From: a virus
Length of the DNA: 59,476 bases
IMG/VR virus record: IMGVR_UViG_3300042146_000027
Span: 1 to 59,476 of that record
Strand: one strand, 5' to 3'
A program made the position numbers and the translations under genes. Positions within the stretch are counted from its first letter, which is position 1. Each line of letters opens with the position of its first letter. Positions 1-7,579 of the stretch are shown here, piece after piece. The notes below the pieces were generated by a model that worked only from the letters and a program-made list of their open reading frames with translations, made no database searches and was not told where the DNA came from.

Positions 1-69
1 ATCAAACGGTGACCATGATAAGGCAACCGAGTATCTTCGAAATATGGGCAACATCTAAGGAATAATCAA

Positions 70-357
70 ATGTTGAAAACGTATGAAGCTGAAGTCTGCA
101 TTGACGGTATCTGGCACTGTCAGCCTGTTGTCATTCTCAGCGACCTCAAGACAGTTAACATTGAAGCCGAACGTGTGCTGTTCGAAAGTACCAACAAAGT
201 TCCGAACGGTGTGTTCTGGGCTGGTGACTACTACAACTTCACTCGTGGCACTGACCAGACAACCTGGATGATGTTCAACAATAAATGGTACGGCTGGCTC
301 GAATGTGCGCAAGTGCGTGCAAAGCAGGCCGAACAACTCGAAGGGGAAGAAGTATGA
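70..357 (+). CDS. hypothetical protein, 95 aa
   Basis: I do not recognise this protein. It is rich in aromatic residues in its second half (WAGDYYNF, WMMFNNKWYGWLE) and has no membrane segment. The ATG follows an AAGGA ribosome-binding site, and the TGA overlaps the next ATG (ATGA), so it should be translated together with the following gene. It opens the early-type small-gene operon. Confidence 0.7.
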   Translation: MLKTYEAEVCIDGIWHCQPVVILSDLKTVNIEAERVLFESTNKVPNGVFWAGDYYNFTRGTDQTTWMMFNNKWYGWLECAQVRAKQAEQLEGEEV

Positions 358-662
358 CCGCTGTCAACACGTTGGATGATGTAAAACGCGACTACCGCTA
401 TGTGTGGGAGTTCAAAGCCGAATACATTGCCGGCCTATACAAGCGCGATGCCAATTCATGCCTAGCACTGTCAAAGGTGATGGGTGTTGACTTCAAAGCT
501 GTGTATCGCCACGAAAGTCAACTTACCGGTGAGTTCCATAAAAACAAATGGGATGAAGGTAATGTCGATTGGGACACCGAAACTTTCTACGCTGTCAATC
601 CTAAAGGCAAGGTTATCGTGTTCTCTAACTCCGAATGGGGTGGTGTGGGGCTCGCGAAGTGA
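354..662 (+). CDS. hypothetical protein, 102 aa
   Basis: Unrecognised soluble protein starting MTAVNTLDDVKRDYRY. The ATG at 354 overlaps the upstream stop and follows AAGGGGAAGA, which decides this start over an in-frame upstream codon at 285. Its stop overlaps a GTG start of the MazG-like gene (GTGA). Its third quarter is Trp/Asp rich (NKWDEGNVDWDTE). No function can be assigned. Confidence 0.7.
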   Translation: MTAVNTLDDVKRDYRYVWEFKAEYIAGLYKRDANSCLALSKVMGVDFKAVYRHESQLTGEFHKNKWDEGNVDWDTETFYAVNPKGKVIVFSNSEWGGVGLAK

Positions 663-964
663 ACTGCCCAATATCCTATATTCTGAGCGTGTCGCAGAAG
701 TACTGCACCTACGACAAGAACCAGATCATGCACGCTGTCACTGAAGAAACAGGTGAGCTTGCAACTGAAGTCGCCATCGATCTTGGTTACAAAGACCGTG
801 AGCCTGGTCCTGATGGTGTTGTCGGTGAGGCTGTTGACTTGATCATCACCGCAGTCGACATGATGAACGCACAAAAGCCTGGCATTACGGTTGAAGAGAT
901 CTATGCCATTGTCAACAACAAATGCAACAAGTGGATTGCAAAGGTGGAGAAAGGATTGAAATGA
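659..964 (+). CDS. MazG-like nucleoside triphosphate pyrophosphohydrolase
   Basis: A 101-residue all-helical MazG-type protein. Such enzymes hydrolyse (d)NTPs to NMP and pyrophosphate. The metal-binding signature is visible: EETGELATEVA near residue 27, then GEAVDLIITAVDM, matching the EExxE...ExxD pattern of the family. Phage MazG proteins are thought to tune ppGpp or dNTP pools. I chose GTG 659 because it overlaps the preceding stop as GTGA; ATG 635 is an alternative that adds 8 residues. The stop overlaps the next ATG. Confidence 0.8.
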   Translation: MNCPISYILSVSQKYCTYDKNQIMHAVTEETGELATEVAIDLGYKDREPGPDGVVGEAVDLIITAVDMMNAQKPGITVEEIYAIVNNKCNKWIAKVEKGLK

Positions 965-1449
965 AACCGTTAATCAAACATCAGACGCAACCATGTACTG
1001 TGAGTTGCGTTGCTACATGCCTGGCAATGTTGGTTGATGAACCTGTACAAGGTTTGATTGACCAGTTCCATGAGAAGTATCGCGCAGGTAACACTTCACT
1101 AGGCGAGCTGCTGAAAGAACTGCAAGTCCCTTGCACGTCGTTTGACAGTCTGTCTCTACCGAAATTGTTTGAGGCAGGTGCATATCTTGTTAGTGTTCCA
1201 TCTCTGAACATTCAGGGTGGCATGCACCAGATCATCATTGAAGTCACCGAGGATGGTTACTTTGTCAACGATCCTGTCAAAGGCATTGAAGGCAAGTTGT
1301 TCTATGGTCTTCGCGGTGAAACCTTTCCTGCTGAAGGTGAGGTCGAACTGGGTGGCTTCGTTGTCGATGGTTTTATTGACCGTGAATGGTTGGAGGGACG
1401 TGATGCGAGGGTATCGAATCAGCCAAGCGCAACTGAACAAGCTTGTTGA
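961..1449 (+). CDS. C39-like papain-fold cysteine peptidase
   Basis: A 162-residue protein resembling peptidase C39-like domains. The oxyanion Gln (Q10) and candidate catalytic Cys (C16) lie in QTQPCTVSCVATC, followed by His89 in GGMHQIII and Asp104 in FVNDP, the family's Cys-His-Asp order. C39 enzymes cleave after double-glycine leaders. This stand-alone copy has no transporter fused, so its substrate is unknown. The start at 961 overlaps the MazG-like stop. It could inactivate a host protein early in infection, which is inference. Confidence 0.7.
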   Translation: MKPLIKHQTQPCTVSCVATCLAMLVDEPVQGLIDQFHEKYRAGNTSLGELLKELQVPCTSFDSLSLPKLFEAGAYLVSVPSLNIQGGMHQIIIEVTEDGYFVNDPVKGIEGKLFYGLRGETFPAEGEVELGGFVVDGFIDREWLEGRDARVSNQPSATEQAC

Positions 1450-1597
1450 CTTGGCAACAACACAAGAAGCACTGACTATCTTGGACAGCCTACAACTGCT
1501 AGAGAACCCGTACAGCACGGTACAGCGTCAGCCCGACAAGCGTGCATGGCCCGAGACTGTCACAGCGGGCGACGTGCGAAAAGGTAATTATCCTTAA
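1403..1597 (+). CDS. hypothetical protein, 64 aa
   Basis: Small basic protein starting MRGYRISQAQLNKLVDL. The ATG at 1403 follows GGAGGG and lies inside the 3' end of the C39-like gene (47-nt overlap). The helical N-terminus (residues 6-32) resembles a small adaptor, but I recognise no family. Confidence 0.6.
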   Translation: MRGYRISQAQLNKLVDLATTQEALTILDSLQLLENPYSTVQRQPDKRAWPETVTAGDVRKGNYP

Positions 1598-1604
1598 ATA
1601 ATGC

Positions 1605-1633
1605 TTGTGGCATTGAGTGATCATCTGTAGAAT
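1605..1633 (+). promoter_or_regulatory. sigma70-type promoter
   Basis: TTGTGG, 17-nt spacer, TAGAAT at 1628-1633. It lies in the 81-bp gap before the gene at 1679, whose start has AAAGGAG. Confidence 0.55.
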
Positions 1634-1678
1634 CGTTCTCATAGTGAAGCAACAACTTATCATGAAAGGAGAATCAAG

Positions 1679-1918
1679 ATGGTCTCTCAAGCTCATCAAG
1701 TCCTCGAAAAGACGTTTGAGGCAGCAGGTTTCAAAGGCTCTTGGATCAAAGGCACACTGCATGACGGTGGCGCAATCTTCCTCAACGCGCAAAAGATGTT
1801 CCCCAATTGCGCTTGGAACAGCGTGTATCAGCAGATTGACTTCAACGACCAAAGCTGCATCGAATACATCGCTCATGCCAACTCAATGTTTGAAGCGACC
1901 TACAAGGCGGTGTGGTAA
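1679..1918 (+). CDS. hypothetical protein, 79 aa
   Basis: Unrecognised soluble protein (MVSQAHQVLEKTFEAAG...). First gene behind the promoter at 1605-1633, with a strong AAAGGAG ribosome-binding site. Its TAA overlaps the next ATG (TAATG). Confidence 0.7.
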   Translation: MVSQAHQVLEKTFEAAGFKGSWIKGTLHDGGAIFLNAQKMFPNCAWNSVYQQIDFNDQSCIEYIAHANSMFEATYKAVW

Positions 1919-2151
1919 TGAAACGTGCACTCCTGTTGTGCGCGATTGCTTCAGTTCTGACTGGTTGTGCAATCACCGAAGAGCAACGAATCGACGAAGC
2001 CTATGAGTTTTGCGGCTTTCGCGGTTACAAGTACCTGAAGGTCTATCGTGCGTACGGTGAGATCGATGCCATCTACTGTTCACTCGGTGAAGGTATCCGA
2101 GAAGAACCTTTCACTAACCCTCTTGCAAATCCGGATGTGCCTCATGAGTAA
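1918..2151 (+). CDS. small lipoprotein, 77 aa
   Basis: The N-terminus MKRALLLCAIASVLTGC is a lipoprotein signal peptide with lipobox LTGC. The mature part is short (about 60 residues) and contains two Cys that could pair. It would be lipidated and anchored on the periplasmic side of a membrane. An outer spanin or a superinfection-exclusion lipoprotein are possible roles, but no inner-membrane spanin partner is adjacent. It is co-translated with its neighbours. Confidence 0.7.
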   Translation: MKRALLLCAIASVLTGCAITEEQRIDEAYEFCGFRGYKYLKVYRAYGEIDAIYCSLGEGIREEPFTNPLANPDVPHE

Positions 2152-2449
2152 GTATTGCAACAGTCTCACCACGATGGGTCACGGCGAAGGGGCTCGTTGT
2201 GGTCAACAGTACTACGATGAAATTTACCAGTGTGGATCATGCGCCAAGAAAGAACTGAAGCGCTTGCAATCGATTGTAACAGTCGCTACAATGATCGCTG
2301 CCGAGGTAGATCGGTCTGAAGCTGAACGTGGGCGACCATACAAAGAAACCTACGTTCACCCAAGCACTGGTAAAACTGAAGACAACGCCCTCACCATCAA
2401 TATGCGTTTGCTGAACCAGCTGCGCAAAGCTGTTAAGGAACTCAAATGA
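2144..2449 (+). CDS. Cys-rich putative zinc-binding protein, 101 aa
   Basis: The start is ATG 2144 (MSKYCNSL), overlapping the lipoprotein stop. Four Cys (YCNS, ARCGQ, YQCGSC) in the first 40 residues suggest a zinc ribbon, followed by a helical basic segment (AKKELKRLQ) and a Lys-rich C-terminus. A nucleic-acid-binding mini-protein is plausible. I cannot name a family. Confidence 0.65.
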   Translation: MSKYCNSLTTMGHGEGARCGQQYYDEIYQCGSCAKKELKRLQSIVTVATMIAAEVDRSEAERGRPYKETYVHPSTGKTEDNALTINMRLLNQLRKAVKELK

Positions 2450-2667
2450 ACGTCAAACAATATCGTTTGCTGACTGACAGCACGACTGAACCAAAGGCCA
2501 CCAAGGGTACTGTCGTGCAAAAGTGCCGCATGCACGACTACGGTTGCGCAAGTGACGATACTCGAATTACTGGTGTACATCACATCAGCTTGACACTTAA
2601 CCCTGATGGTGGTTATCCATTCTTCACCCACCCATTCAACCAGCTTGAAGAAATCAAGGAAGCATAA
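2446..2667 (+). CDS. hypothetical protein, 73 aa
   Basis: Unrecognised. The ATG overlaps the upstream stop (ATGA), and its own stop overlaps the next ATG. It contains a His/Cys pair region (CRMHDYGC) and a HHIS motif. Confidence 0.6.
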   Translation: MNVKQYRLLTDSTTEPKATKGTVVQKCRMHDYGCASDDTRITGVHHISLTLNPDGGYPFFTHPFNQLEEIKEA

Positions 2668-2867
2668 TGGACGGCTTCACTGCATTCATCCTAGCAATGT
2701 GTTTGGTAGGTGGTATCAGCTTTTCTGCCGGCCGTTACACGCCACTTGCTGACGTCAAATCCGATTGTGCCAAGGCAGGTGAAACTACCATTCAGGGCAC
2801 GATCATCAAATGCAAACCTGTCGCTGCCTGGGTTGATGGCAAGCGTGTCGAATTCGTGGAGCAATAA
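2667..2867 (+). CDS. small membrane protein, 66 aa
   Basis: An N-terminal hydrophobic segment (about residues 4-20, FTAFILAMCLVGGISFS) is followed by a short polar domain with two Cys. It is either a single-pass inner-membrane protein or a secreted one. There is no lipobox. It is coupled to the previous gene. Confidence 0.6.
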   Translation: MDGFTAFILAMCLVGGISFSAGRYTPLADVKSDCAKAGETTIQGTIIKCKPVAAWVDGKRVEFVEQ

Positions 2868-2869
2868 CT

Positions 2870-3532
2870 GTGGCAAAGACGTGTAAGAACATGAGCGCTC
2901 TGGGTGGCTGCCAAATGCATAACCTCCACTGTGGTTATCCAAAGTGCTTGACCGATGATGCAATGCAACCTACTGCAAAAGAACCTGCGAAGAACTATGT
3001 CCTCATCAATGGCATGCACTTCAGCCACAGTGAAATCCTCAAATGGCGTGATCAAGAAGTCGCCTACAGGGACCGTCACGCTGATGATGTCGCAGTAGAT
3101 ACCTTCGCTCAAGCTATGAAGAACAAGATGGCTCAGATGCGTGAGCGGGGTCGTGGCGGCTGGGATAAGCCGGATGAGTGTACTGTGGAATCACTTATCC
3201 AAATGCTGATCGAAAACATCAGTAAAGGTGATCCTGTCGACATCGGCAACTTCGCCATGATGTTGTTCCATCGTGATGTGCTTGCGGTTGACATGGCTAA
3301 GGCTTTGATGGATTCATATCTCACCTATCACAAACATATGGAAGCCGCAAAGAGGAAAGCCAAAGACGCGATGGGTATTGTTGAATTGCCTCGCATCCTG
3401 GTTGAACTCTACATCGACATGCAAAACAATGCCAGTCGTTACACTGTCGACCGTCGTATCACAACCGAAGAACGTCTGGTCAAATTGCTCGCATATCCTG
3501 AAGACCATAAGAAAGTTAGCAATGAGTTCTAA
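2870..3532 (+). CDS. hypothetical protein with Cys-rich N-terminus, 220 aa
   Basis: GTG start 2 nt after the previous stop. The first 26 residues hold a Cys/His cluster (CKNMSALGGCQMHNLHC, then PKC) that looks like a small metal site. The rest is mostly helical. From about residue 100, a KPDECTVESLIQMLIE-type segment resembles modules that phages place in assorted proteins. I do not recognise a function. Confidence 0.6.
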   Translation: MAKTCKNMSALGGCQMHNLHCGYPKCLTDDAMQPTAKEPAKNYVLINGMHFSHSEILKWRDQEVAYRDRHADDVAVDTFAQAMKNKMAQMRERGRGGWDKPDECTVESLIQMLIENISKGDPVDIGNFAMMLFHRDVLAVDMAKALMDSYLTYHKHMEAAKRKAKDAMGIVELPRILVELYIDMQNNASRYTVDRRITTEERLVKLLAYPEDHKKVSNEF

Positions 3533-3551
3533 ACCTCAAGGAAATTCCCAC

Positions 3552-3830
3552 ATGAAAAAGCTTCTCGCACTCGCTGTACTGTCGTTGGCACTGGTTGGTT
3601 GTGGCCCAACTCCTAACGAAGCCGCTATCGCCAACAACTACAACCTGAACTCTCCGATCAAGGTAGGCACGTTGCCTGATGGTCGTGGTGTTTCTCGCGT
3701 CATCATCGCCGTTCCTGGTAGCGTTCATCCACACTATGTCTACTTCGTTGAAGGTGGCGGTACTACAGTCAATCGTTCGGTGTCTGAAGGCAAGTCCACT
3801 CGCGTTCAGACCAACTCTCTTCTGGATTGA
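3552..3830 (+). CDS. small lipoprotein, 92 aa
   Basis: MKKLLALAVLSLALVGC is a clear lipoprotein signal peptide (lipobox LVGC). The mature part of about 75 residues is beta-rich and ends in a Ser/Thr-rich tail. The ATG at 3552 follows CAAGGAAA. It is probably surface- or periplasm-facing; a role in blocking superinfection is possible but unproven. Confidence 0.7.
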   Translation: MKKLLALAVLSLALVGCGPTPNEAAIANNYNLNSPIKVGTLPDGRGVSRVIIAVPGSVHPHYVYFVEGGGTTVNRSVSEGKSTRVQTNSLLD

Positions 3831-3834
3831 ACCT

Positions 3835-3888
3835 GATGCTTTGCGAGCGCGAAAAAGCTTGCAAAGCATCAACTCCAAGTCATACAAT
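3835..3888 (+). promoter_or_regulatory. promoter with 10-bp inverted repeat
   Basis: A perfect inverted repeat, GATGCTTTGC at 3835-3844 and GCAAAGCATC at 3861-3870, has a 16-nt loop. A candidate promoter overlaps its right arm: TTGCAA (3859-3864), 18-nt spacer, TACAAT (3883-3888). It precedes the gene at 3916. Confidence 0.45.
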
Positions 3889-3915
3889 GGAATCTGAAGA
3901 CGAACATACTGGAGA

Positions 3916-4203
3916 ATGAATGTGAAGCTGTCTGAAGCTATTGAACGCGCATTGGTAAAAGGTGTCTATGATGCCTCCAACCCATACATGTGCAACGCGA
4001 TGTATTCGATGGGTTACCCTAACTTTGAGGCTGATATTGCCGCGATGCTGGATACAATCAGCCCCGACAATTACACCTTGATTGGTGCTCTGGGCGACGT
4101 CTACCCAGATACGTTTGGCAACCTGAACTACCTCAAAAAGTTTGCATACACTTCCCAGCTGTATTGCTGGTGGGTATTCGATCTCAAGCGTAAGGGGCTT
4201 TAA
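3916..4203 (+). CDS. hypothetical protein, 95 aa
   Basis: Unrecognised small protein starting MNVKLSEAIERAL with GGAG upstream. Rich in Tyr and Met, with no membrane segment. It begins a short run of genes to 4846. Confidence 0.65.
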   Translation: MNVKLSEAIERALVKGVYDASNPYMCNAMYSMGYPNFEADIAAMLDTISPDNYTLIGALGDVYPDTFGNLNYLKKFAYTSQLYCWWVFDLKRKGL

Positions 4204-4204
4204 C

Positions 4205-4417
4205 ATGTACTGCGACTATGAACCAAAGGCACCGTTGCCAGGTAAAGGCCTTGAAGGTCAGAACTGCAATGTCACCCAATGCCAGAAGCCGAACAGCGCG
4301 CATCACTTCAACACTGTGATGAAAGCTTGGTACTGCCTTGAGTGTGCAGAGAAGATCGAATACTGGGCTAACAAAGACGGCAATTCGTTTTACGAAGGCG
4401 TGGTAGGGAGACGATAA
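4205..4417 (+). CDS. Cys-rich putative zinc-binding protein, 70 aa
   Basis: The start at ATG 4205 lies 1 nt after the previous stop. Cys residues in QNCNVTQC and YCLEC with a central HH form a plausible treble-clef or ribbon zinc site. Function unknown. Confidence 0.6.
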   Translation: MYCDYEPKAPLPGKGLEGQNCNVTQCQKPNSAHHFNTVMKAWYCLECAEKIEYWANKDGNSFYEGVVGRR

Positions 4418-4638
4418 TGGCTATTCATGAACATGATTGTGATGCGTGCGTTTACTTGGGCGAGTTCAAAGGTGAAGACTTGTACTTTCACCCTGGCAAG
4501 CACTGGACGTTGATCAGTCGCTACGGTCCTCATGGTGAATACTGCTCTGGTAGTCATGTCACCAAATACCCGCAAATGGCTGAAGCCCGTCGCCGTGCAG
4601 TTGAACGTGGTTTCATCACAGCAGACCAAGAGAACTGA
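4417..4638 (+). CDS. small His/Cys-rich protein, 73 aa
   Basis: Begins MAIHEHDCDACVYLG: a short HxxxHxCxxC-like cluster, then a YFHPGKHW segment. It may bind metal. Its start directly abuts the previous stop (TAATG). Unrecognised. Confidence 0.6.
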   Translation: MAIHEHDCDACVYLGEFKGEDLYFHPGKHWTLISRYGPHGEYCSGSHVTKYPQMAEARRRAVERGFITADQEN

Positions 4639-4639
4639 C

Positions 4640-4846
4640 ATGACCAAAGAAGAGTTTGAAGTCGACCTGATCAAGGTAGCCAACATCCAACGCAATGCTG
4701 GCTGGAGCGACCACAGCATCAATTCCTACGCCGAGGAGATTCGATTCATCTTTGGTGATGGAGAAGGTGTCCTCATGATCGGTGCAGGGCTTGCGCAAAA
4801 CAACTCACGTCATGGCGTCAAAGAACGCGTGGTAAAAAGTATCTAA
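4640..4846 (+). CDS. hypothetical protein, 68 aa
   Basis: Start at ATG 4640 (MTKEEFEVDLIKV). Acidic helical protein with no recognisable motif. Last gene of the group that ends before the promoter at 4856. Confidence 0.6.
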   Translation: MTKEEFEVDLIKVANIQRNAGWSDHSINSYAEEIRFIFGDGEGVLMIGAGLAQNNSRHGVKERVVKSI

Positions 4847-4855
4847 AATTTGTTG

Positions 4856-4919
4856 TTTACAATACGATTGGATCCGTCGTATACTGCGCATGTGAGGTAA
4901 TAACTAATAACATGCGCAG
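4856..4919 (+). promoter_or_regulatory. sigma70-type promoter with 10-bp inverted repeat
   Basis: TTTACA (4856-4861), 18-nt spacer, TATACT (4880-4885). The -10 runs into CTGCGCATGT (4884-4893), repeated in inverse as ACATGCGCAG (4910-4919) with a 16-nt loop. The right arm touches the AGGAG ribosome-binding site of the gene at 4931. Confidence 0.6.
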
Positions 4920-4930
4920 GAGCACATCAC

Positions 4931-5320
4931 ATGCCGTTCTGGATTCCATCTCGCGAAGATATCGCACTCATCAAGCAGGCCGCCAGCACTGAAACTGGTT
5001 TAGCTGCTGGTCGCTTGATCCTCGAACCTGGTGCACGCTTCAACATCGACGACGAAAATGTTGAACGCAACATCAACATCGCCCTGGTTACCAAGTGTGC
5101 CGACGACAGTTGGGATGATACTGATCTTGACAGCCCATACGATCTCACTGAGTTCAAGCGTGGCGTGACCCTGACCGACAGCGGCGCAGCCATCGTTGAC
5201 TTCTACGTCAGCGACAAAGACGGTCTACACGGTAACGTCACGGTCTACTACAGCGACAACAAAATTCAGAAGATTGCAGGTTACCGTGCCAATGGCCGTC
5301 TCCTGTATCAAGCACGGTAA
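4931..5320 (+). CDS. hypothetical protein, 129 aa
   Basis: Acidic soluble protein (MPFWIPSREDIALIKQ...), with several Asp-rich stretches (DDSWDDTDLD). Single-gene unit between two promoters. AGGAG lies 5' of the ATG. Unrecognised. Confidence 0.65.
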   Translation: MPFWIPSREDIALIKQAASTETGLAAGRLILEPGARFNIDDENVERNINIALVTKCADDSWDDTDLDSPYDLTEFKRGVTLTDSGAAIVDFYVSDKDGLHGNVTVYYSDNKIQKIAGYRANGRLLYQAR

Positions 5321-5323
5321 AGG

Positions 5324-5352
5324 TTGACATGTGGCCGAAAAGGTCACATGCT
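5324..5352 (+). promoter_or_regulatory. promoter with hairpin in the spacer
   Basis: TTGACA (5324-5329), 17-nt spacer, CATGCT (5347-5352). An inverted repeat, CATGTGGCC (5328-5336) and GGTCACATG (5342-5350, one G-T wobble), fills the spacer with a GAAAA loop and covers the -10. Confidence 0.5.
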
Positions 5353-5404
5353 GCAAATGCAACACCAATGAAGTATCAATTAAATCATGTAGAGGTATCA
5401 AATC

Positions 5405-5788
5405 ATGTGCAATGTCCGTGTAGCAGTACTGACAATCACCACCGAAGCGCAAGTCCGCGCAATGTTCCTTCTCGCAAACATCGACGTTATCGCAGTCGAA
5501 TCGATTGACAACGAGTATTCACCAAGTCTCATCGATACGCTGCCGTGGTGGAAGGTGCAAACGCCGTTCGGTATGATCAAGCTGGGCAATCGCAAACGCG
5601 TTATCAGCATCGATTGGACTGACACTGACGTTCGTCATGTCGTCACTGAAGATCATGTGACCAAGACCGATTGCATCGTGCACGCCTGGTCTGTCGGTAA
5701 AGCGGTAAATTACTTGACAGAGGTGCAACGCTTCGTTACCATTCGTGCATCGGGTGCTACTGAAGCGACCGAAACCGACGAAGAGTAA
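5405..5788 (+). CDS. hypothetical protein, 127 aa
   Basis: Unrecognised soluble alpha/beta protein (MCNVRVAVLTITTEAQVR...) with an acidic C-terminal tail (EATETDEE). It is the first gene after the promoter at 5324-5352. AGAGG precedes the ATG. Confidence 0.65.
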   Translation: MCNVRVAVLTITTEAQVRAMFLLANIDVIAVESIDNEYSPSLIDTLPWWKVQTPFGMIKLGNRKRVISIDWTDTDVRHVVTEDHVTKTDCIVHAWSVGKAVNYLTEVQRFVTIRASGATEATETDEE

Positions 5789-5794
5789 ACCAAC

Positions 5795-6031
5795 ATGATC
5801 ACTCAGACCTCACTCATGCACCCCTCGACACTGACCAAGCTGCGCGCTGCAATTGCAGACGCTGAGCAGAAAGCAGCGGTAGACCCTACAGGTGTCGTTG
5901 TTGTCGATGTGTACAACAGCAAGGGAACGCATATGATGAGCGTCTGCGGGATCAGAAACCGCCCTTACAGGGTCTGCGATGATGCAGGTATTGACATCAC
6001 AGATCTTGTTCAACACGCTCTTTCAAAATAA
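5795..6031 (+). CDS. hypothetical protein, 78 aa
   Basis: Small protein 6 nt after the previous stop. Helical N-terminus, then a beta-rich VVVVDVYNSKG segment. No family recognised. Confidence 0.6.
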   Translation: MITQTSLMHPSTLTKLRAAIADAEQKAAVDPTGVVVVDVYNSKGTHMMSVCGIRNRPYRVCDDAGIDITDLVQHALSK

Positions 6032-6052
6032 AACGTGAAGGTAAACTATATC

Positions 6053-6385
6053 ATGCGACCACCAATTCAAATTACCGACATTCTATTGAATGCTCAAGAG
6101 ATACATTCTAACCATCCCGATACATTCTATGCACCATCGCAAGACGAATTGGCGACCATTAAACGGGGCGACAATGTCAAGATCGGTGCTGTTCTTGATT
6201 ATGAGGTGTGTGACGCTTCTGCTGAACGCTTCTGGGTTCTGGTCAACGACGTTACAGATACATCGATCATCGGCGTAGTGAACAATGACCTGCTGTTCAC
6301 CCAGTCACACAATCTCAAAGATGGTGACCATGTTCAGTTCGATTTCTGTGCAGTCATGGACATCATTAGCGCTGAACCAAAATAA
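6053..6385 (+). CDS. DUF2314-like protein, 110 aa
   Basis: The pattern FYAPSQDELATIKRGDNVK, then AERFWVLV, then GVVNNDLLF and DGDHVQFDF, resembles DUF2314-type small beta domains found in bacterial and phage proteins of unknown role. The start is taken as ATG 6053 with AAGG upstream; a GTG at 6035 would add six residues. The family call is from memory. Confidence 0.5.
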   Translation: MRPPIQITDILLNAQEIHSNHPDTFYAPSQDELATIKRGDNVKIGAVLDYEVCDASAERFWVLVNDVTDTSIIGVVNNDLLFTQSHNLKDGDHVQFDFCAVMDIISAEPK

Positions 6386-6388
6386 TGG

Positions 6389-6424
6389 TTGACAGTGTGA
6401 GTCGACTGCACCATAATCGACTCA
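6389..6424 (+). promoter_or_regulatory. sigma70-type promoter with inverted repeat around -10
   Basis: TTGACA (6389-6394), 17-nt spacer, CATAAT (6412-6417). TGAGTCGA (6398-6405) and TCGACTCA (6417-6424) form a perfect 8-bp inverted repeat flanking the -10. The leader down to the ATG at 6459 is homologous to that at 9925-9997. Confidence 0.7.
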
Positions 6425-6458
6425 TGAGTTAACAAATACATTATTCGGAGCATCAGTC

Positions 6459-7274
6459 ATGTCGAATTTCATCCCTTCTCTGTATATCGGTATAGGCGAA
6501 ACCGGCGCACTGTTCACCCTGCGTGAAACCTACGAACACGTTCACTACGGTCGCGAAGGTGTTGAGCGTAGCGTTCGTTCGTTTCACCACTTCAACCTGT
6601 CGCAAGACCCTGACGAAGCGATTGCCAAAGCTCAAGGGTACTCTGAGCAGATGGGCGTCAAACTGTCTACGACTCGCGATCAGCTGGTCAGCGAGATGCG
6701 TGAAATCAAGCGCGCCACTGCTGAGCAGATGAATGAACGTCGCATCAAAGAAGAACAGCGTCAAGCTGAGTGGGATGCTCAACGTGAAGCATGGAACAAA
6801 GAACGTGATGAGAAAATCGCTAGCGGTATCTTCACTTTCGGGCCATTCGCTGGTAAGAGGTTCGAGGAAGCGCCACGCGGTTATCTGACTTGGTTGATGG
6901 ACAAAGCAAGTGACTTCGAAGTCGGCTCGGTCATTCGCATCACTGCTGACGCCATTCTTCGTCTTGTACCACACCTCGCTCTGCCAAAACCAGACAAGAC
7001 TGCAATCGTCGGTCAACCTAAACAACGTCTCGCATTCGATGTCACTGTTGTAGGTTCGCGGCATTTCGTGCGTGAAGGTTTCGGTTACGGCGGCCCTGAG
7101 GTGTGCTACGTGACGACGATGATCGACAAAGCTACCAACGCATGCTTGGTCGTCTTCAGTGGGGCATTCAACCCTGACGAGGGCGAAGAATTGAAAATCA
7201 AGGCCACTGTGAAAGATCACGACGAATACAAAGGTCAAGCACAAACAATCGTTCAACGCGTCACTATCCTCTAA
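6459..7274 (+). CDS. DUF3820-containing protein with coiled coil, 271 aa
   Basis: Three parts are visible. An N-terminal beta-rich region is followed by a charged helical segment (about residues 65-120, rich in E, R, K, Q). A short motif, FGPFAGKRFEEAPRGYLTWL (about 127-146), fits the DUF3820 pattern of Gly/Phe then PxxYLxWL. The C-terminal domain ends KATVKDHDEYKGQAQT, like OB-fold parts of phage DNA-binding proteins. A nucleic-acid role is plausible. It has its own promoter and CGGAG ribosome-binding site. Confidence 0.6.
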   Translation: MSNFIPSLYIGIGETGALFTLRETYEHVHYGREGVERSVRSFHHFNLSQDPDEAIAKAQGYSEQMGVKLSTTRDQLVSEMREIKRATAEQMNERRIKEEQRQAEWDAQREAWNKERDEKIASGIFTFGPFAGKRFEEAPRGYLTWLMDKASDFEVGSVIRITADAILRLVPHLALPKPDKTAIVGQPKQRLAFDVTVVGSRHFVREGFGYGGPEVCYVTTMIDKATNACLVVFSGAFNPDEGEELKIKATVKDHDEYKGQAQTIVQRVTIL

Positions 7275-7284
7275 GAGAAATGAA

Positions 7285-7491
7285 ATGGACTTGTACACAC
7301 TGATTCTTACCACAGCAATTTTCACTAGCAACGGCAGTGTGCCTGGTGTAGCAATCTCAACCACTAGCGTACCAGGCTTCGCTACAATGGACGAATGCAA
7401 CCAGGCGGGCATCAATGCTCGGGTGCCGTCTGATCGTCGCTACTACGAGGTCGACAAGACCTACCTTTGCGTGAAAGTGCGTGTCAGCTAA
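7285..7491 (+). CDS. small putative exported protein, 68 aa
   Basis: The hydrophobic N-terminus (MDLYTLILTTAIF) lacks a basic start, so export is uncertain. Two Cys (DECNQ, LCVKV) could form a disulfide. No family recognised. Confidence 0.55.
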   Translation: MDLYTLILTTAIFTSNGSVPGVAISTTSVPGFATMDECNQAGINARVPSDRRYYEVDKTYLCVKVRVS

Positions 7492-7504
7492 CGTAAAGAA
7501 TCCT

Positions 7505-7533
7505 TTGCATTAACCCCTGTTTTAGCGTATAAC
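7505..7533 (+). promoter_or_regulatory. sigma70-type promoter enclosed by an imperfect inverted repeat
   Basis: TTGCAT (7505-7510), 17-nt spacer, TATAAC (7528-7533). The whole promoter lies between CTAACGTAAAGAAT (from about 7488) and ATTCTTTTACATTAG (to about 7556), which are inverted copies with one mismatch and one indel. Confidence 0.55.
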
Positions 7534-7579
7534 GTCTACATTCTTTTACATTAGCCTAGCAAGTGAGAAGCCCTTTATC

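Noticed and set aside
1918-2151. Outer-membrane spanin
   Set aside because: It has a lipobox and small size, but there is no i-spanin partner, no proline-rich segment and no late promoter, so only 'lipoprotein' is supported.
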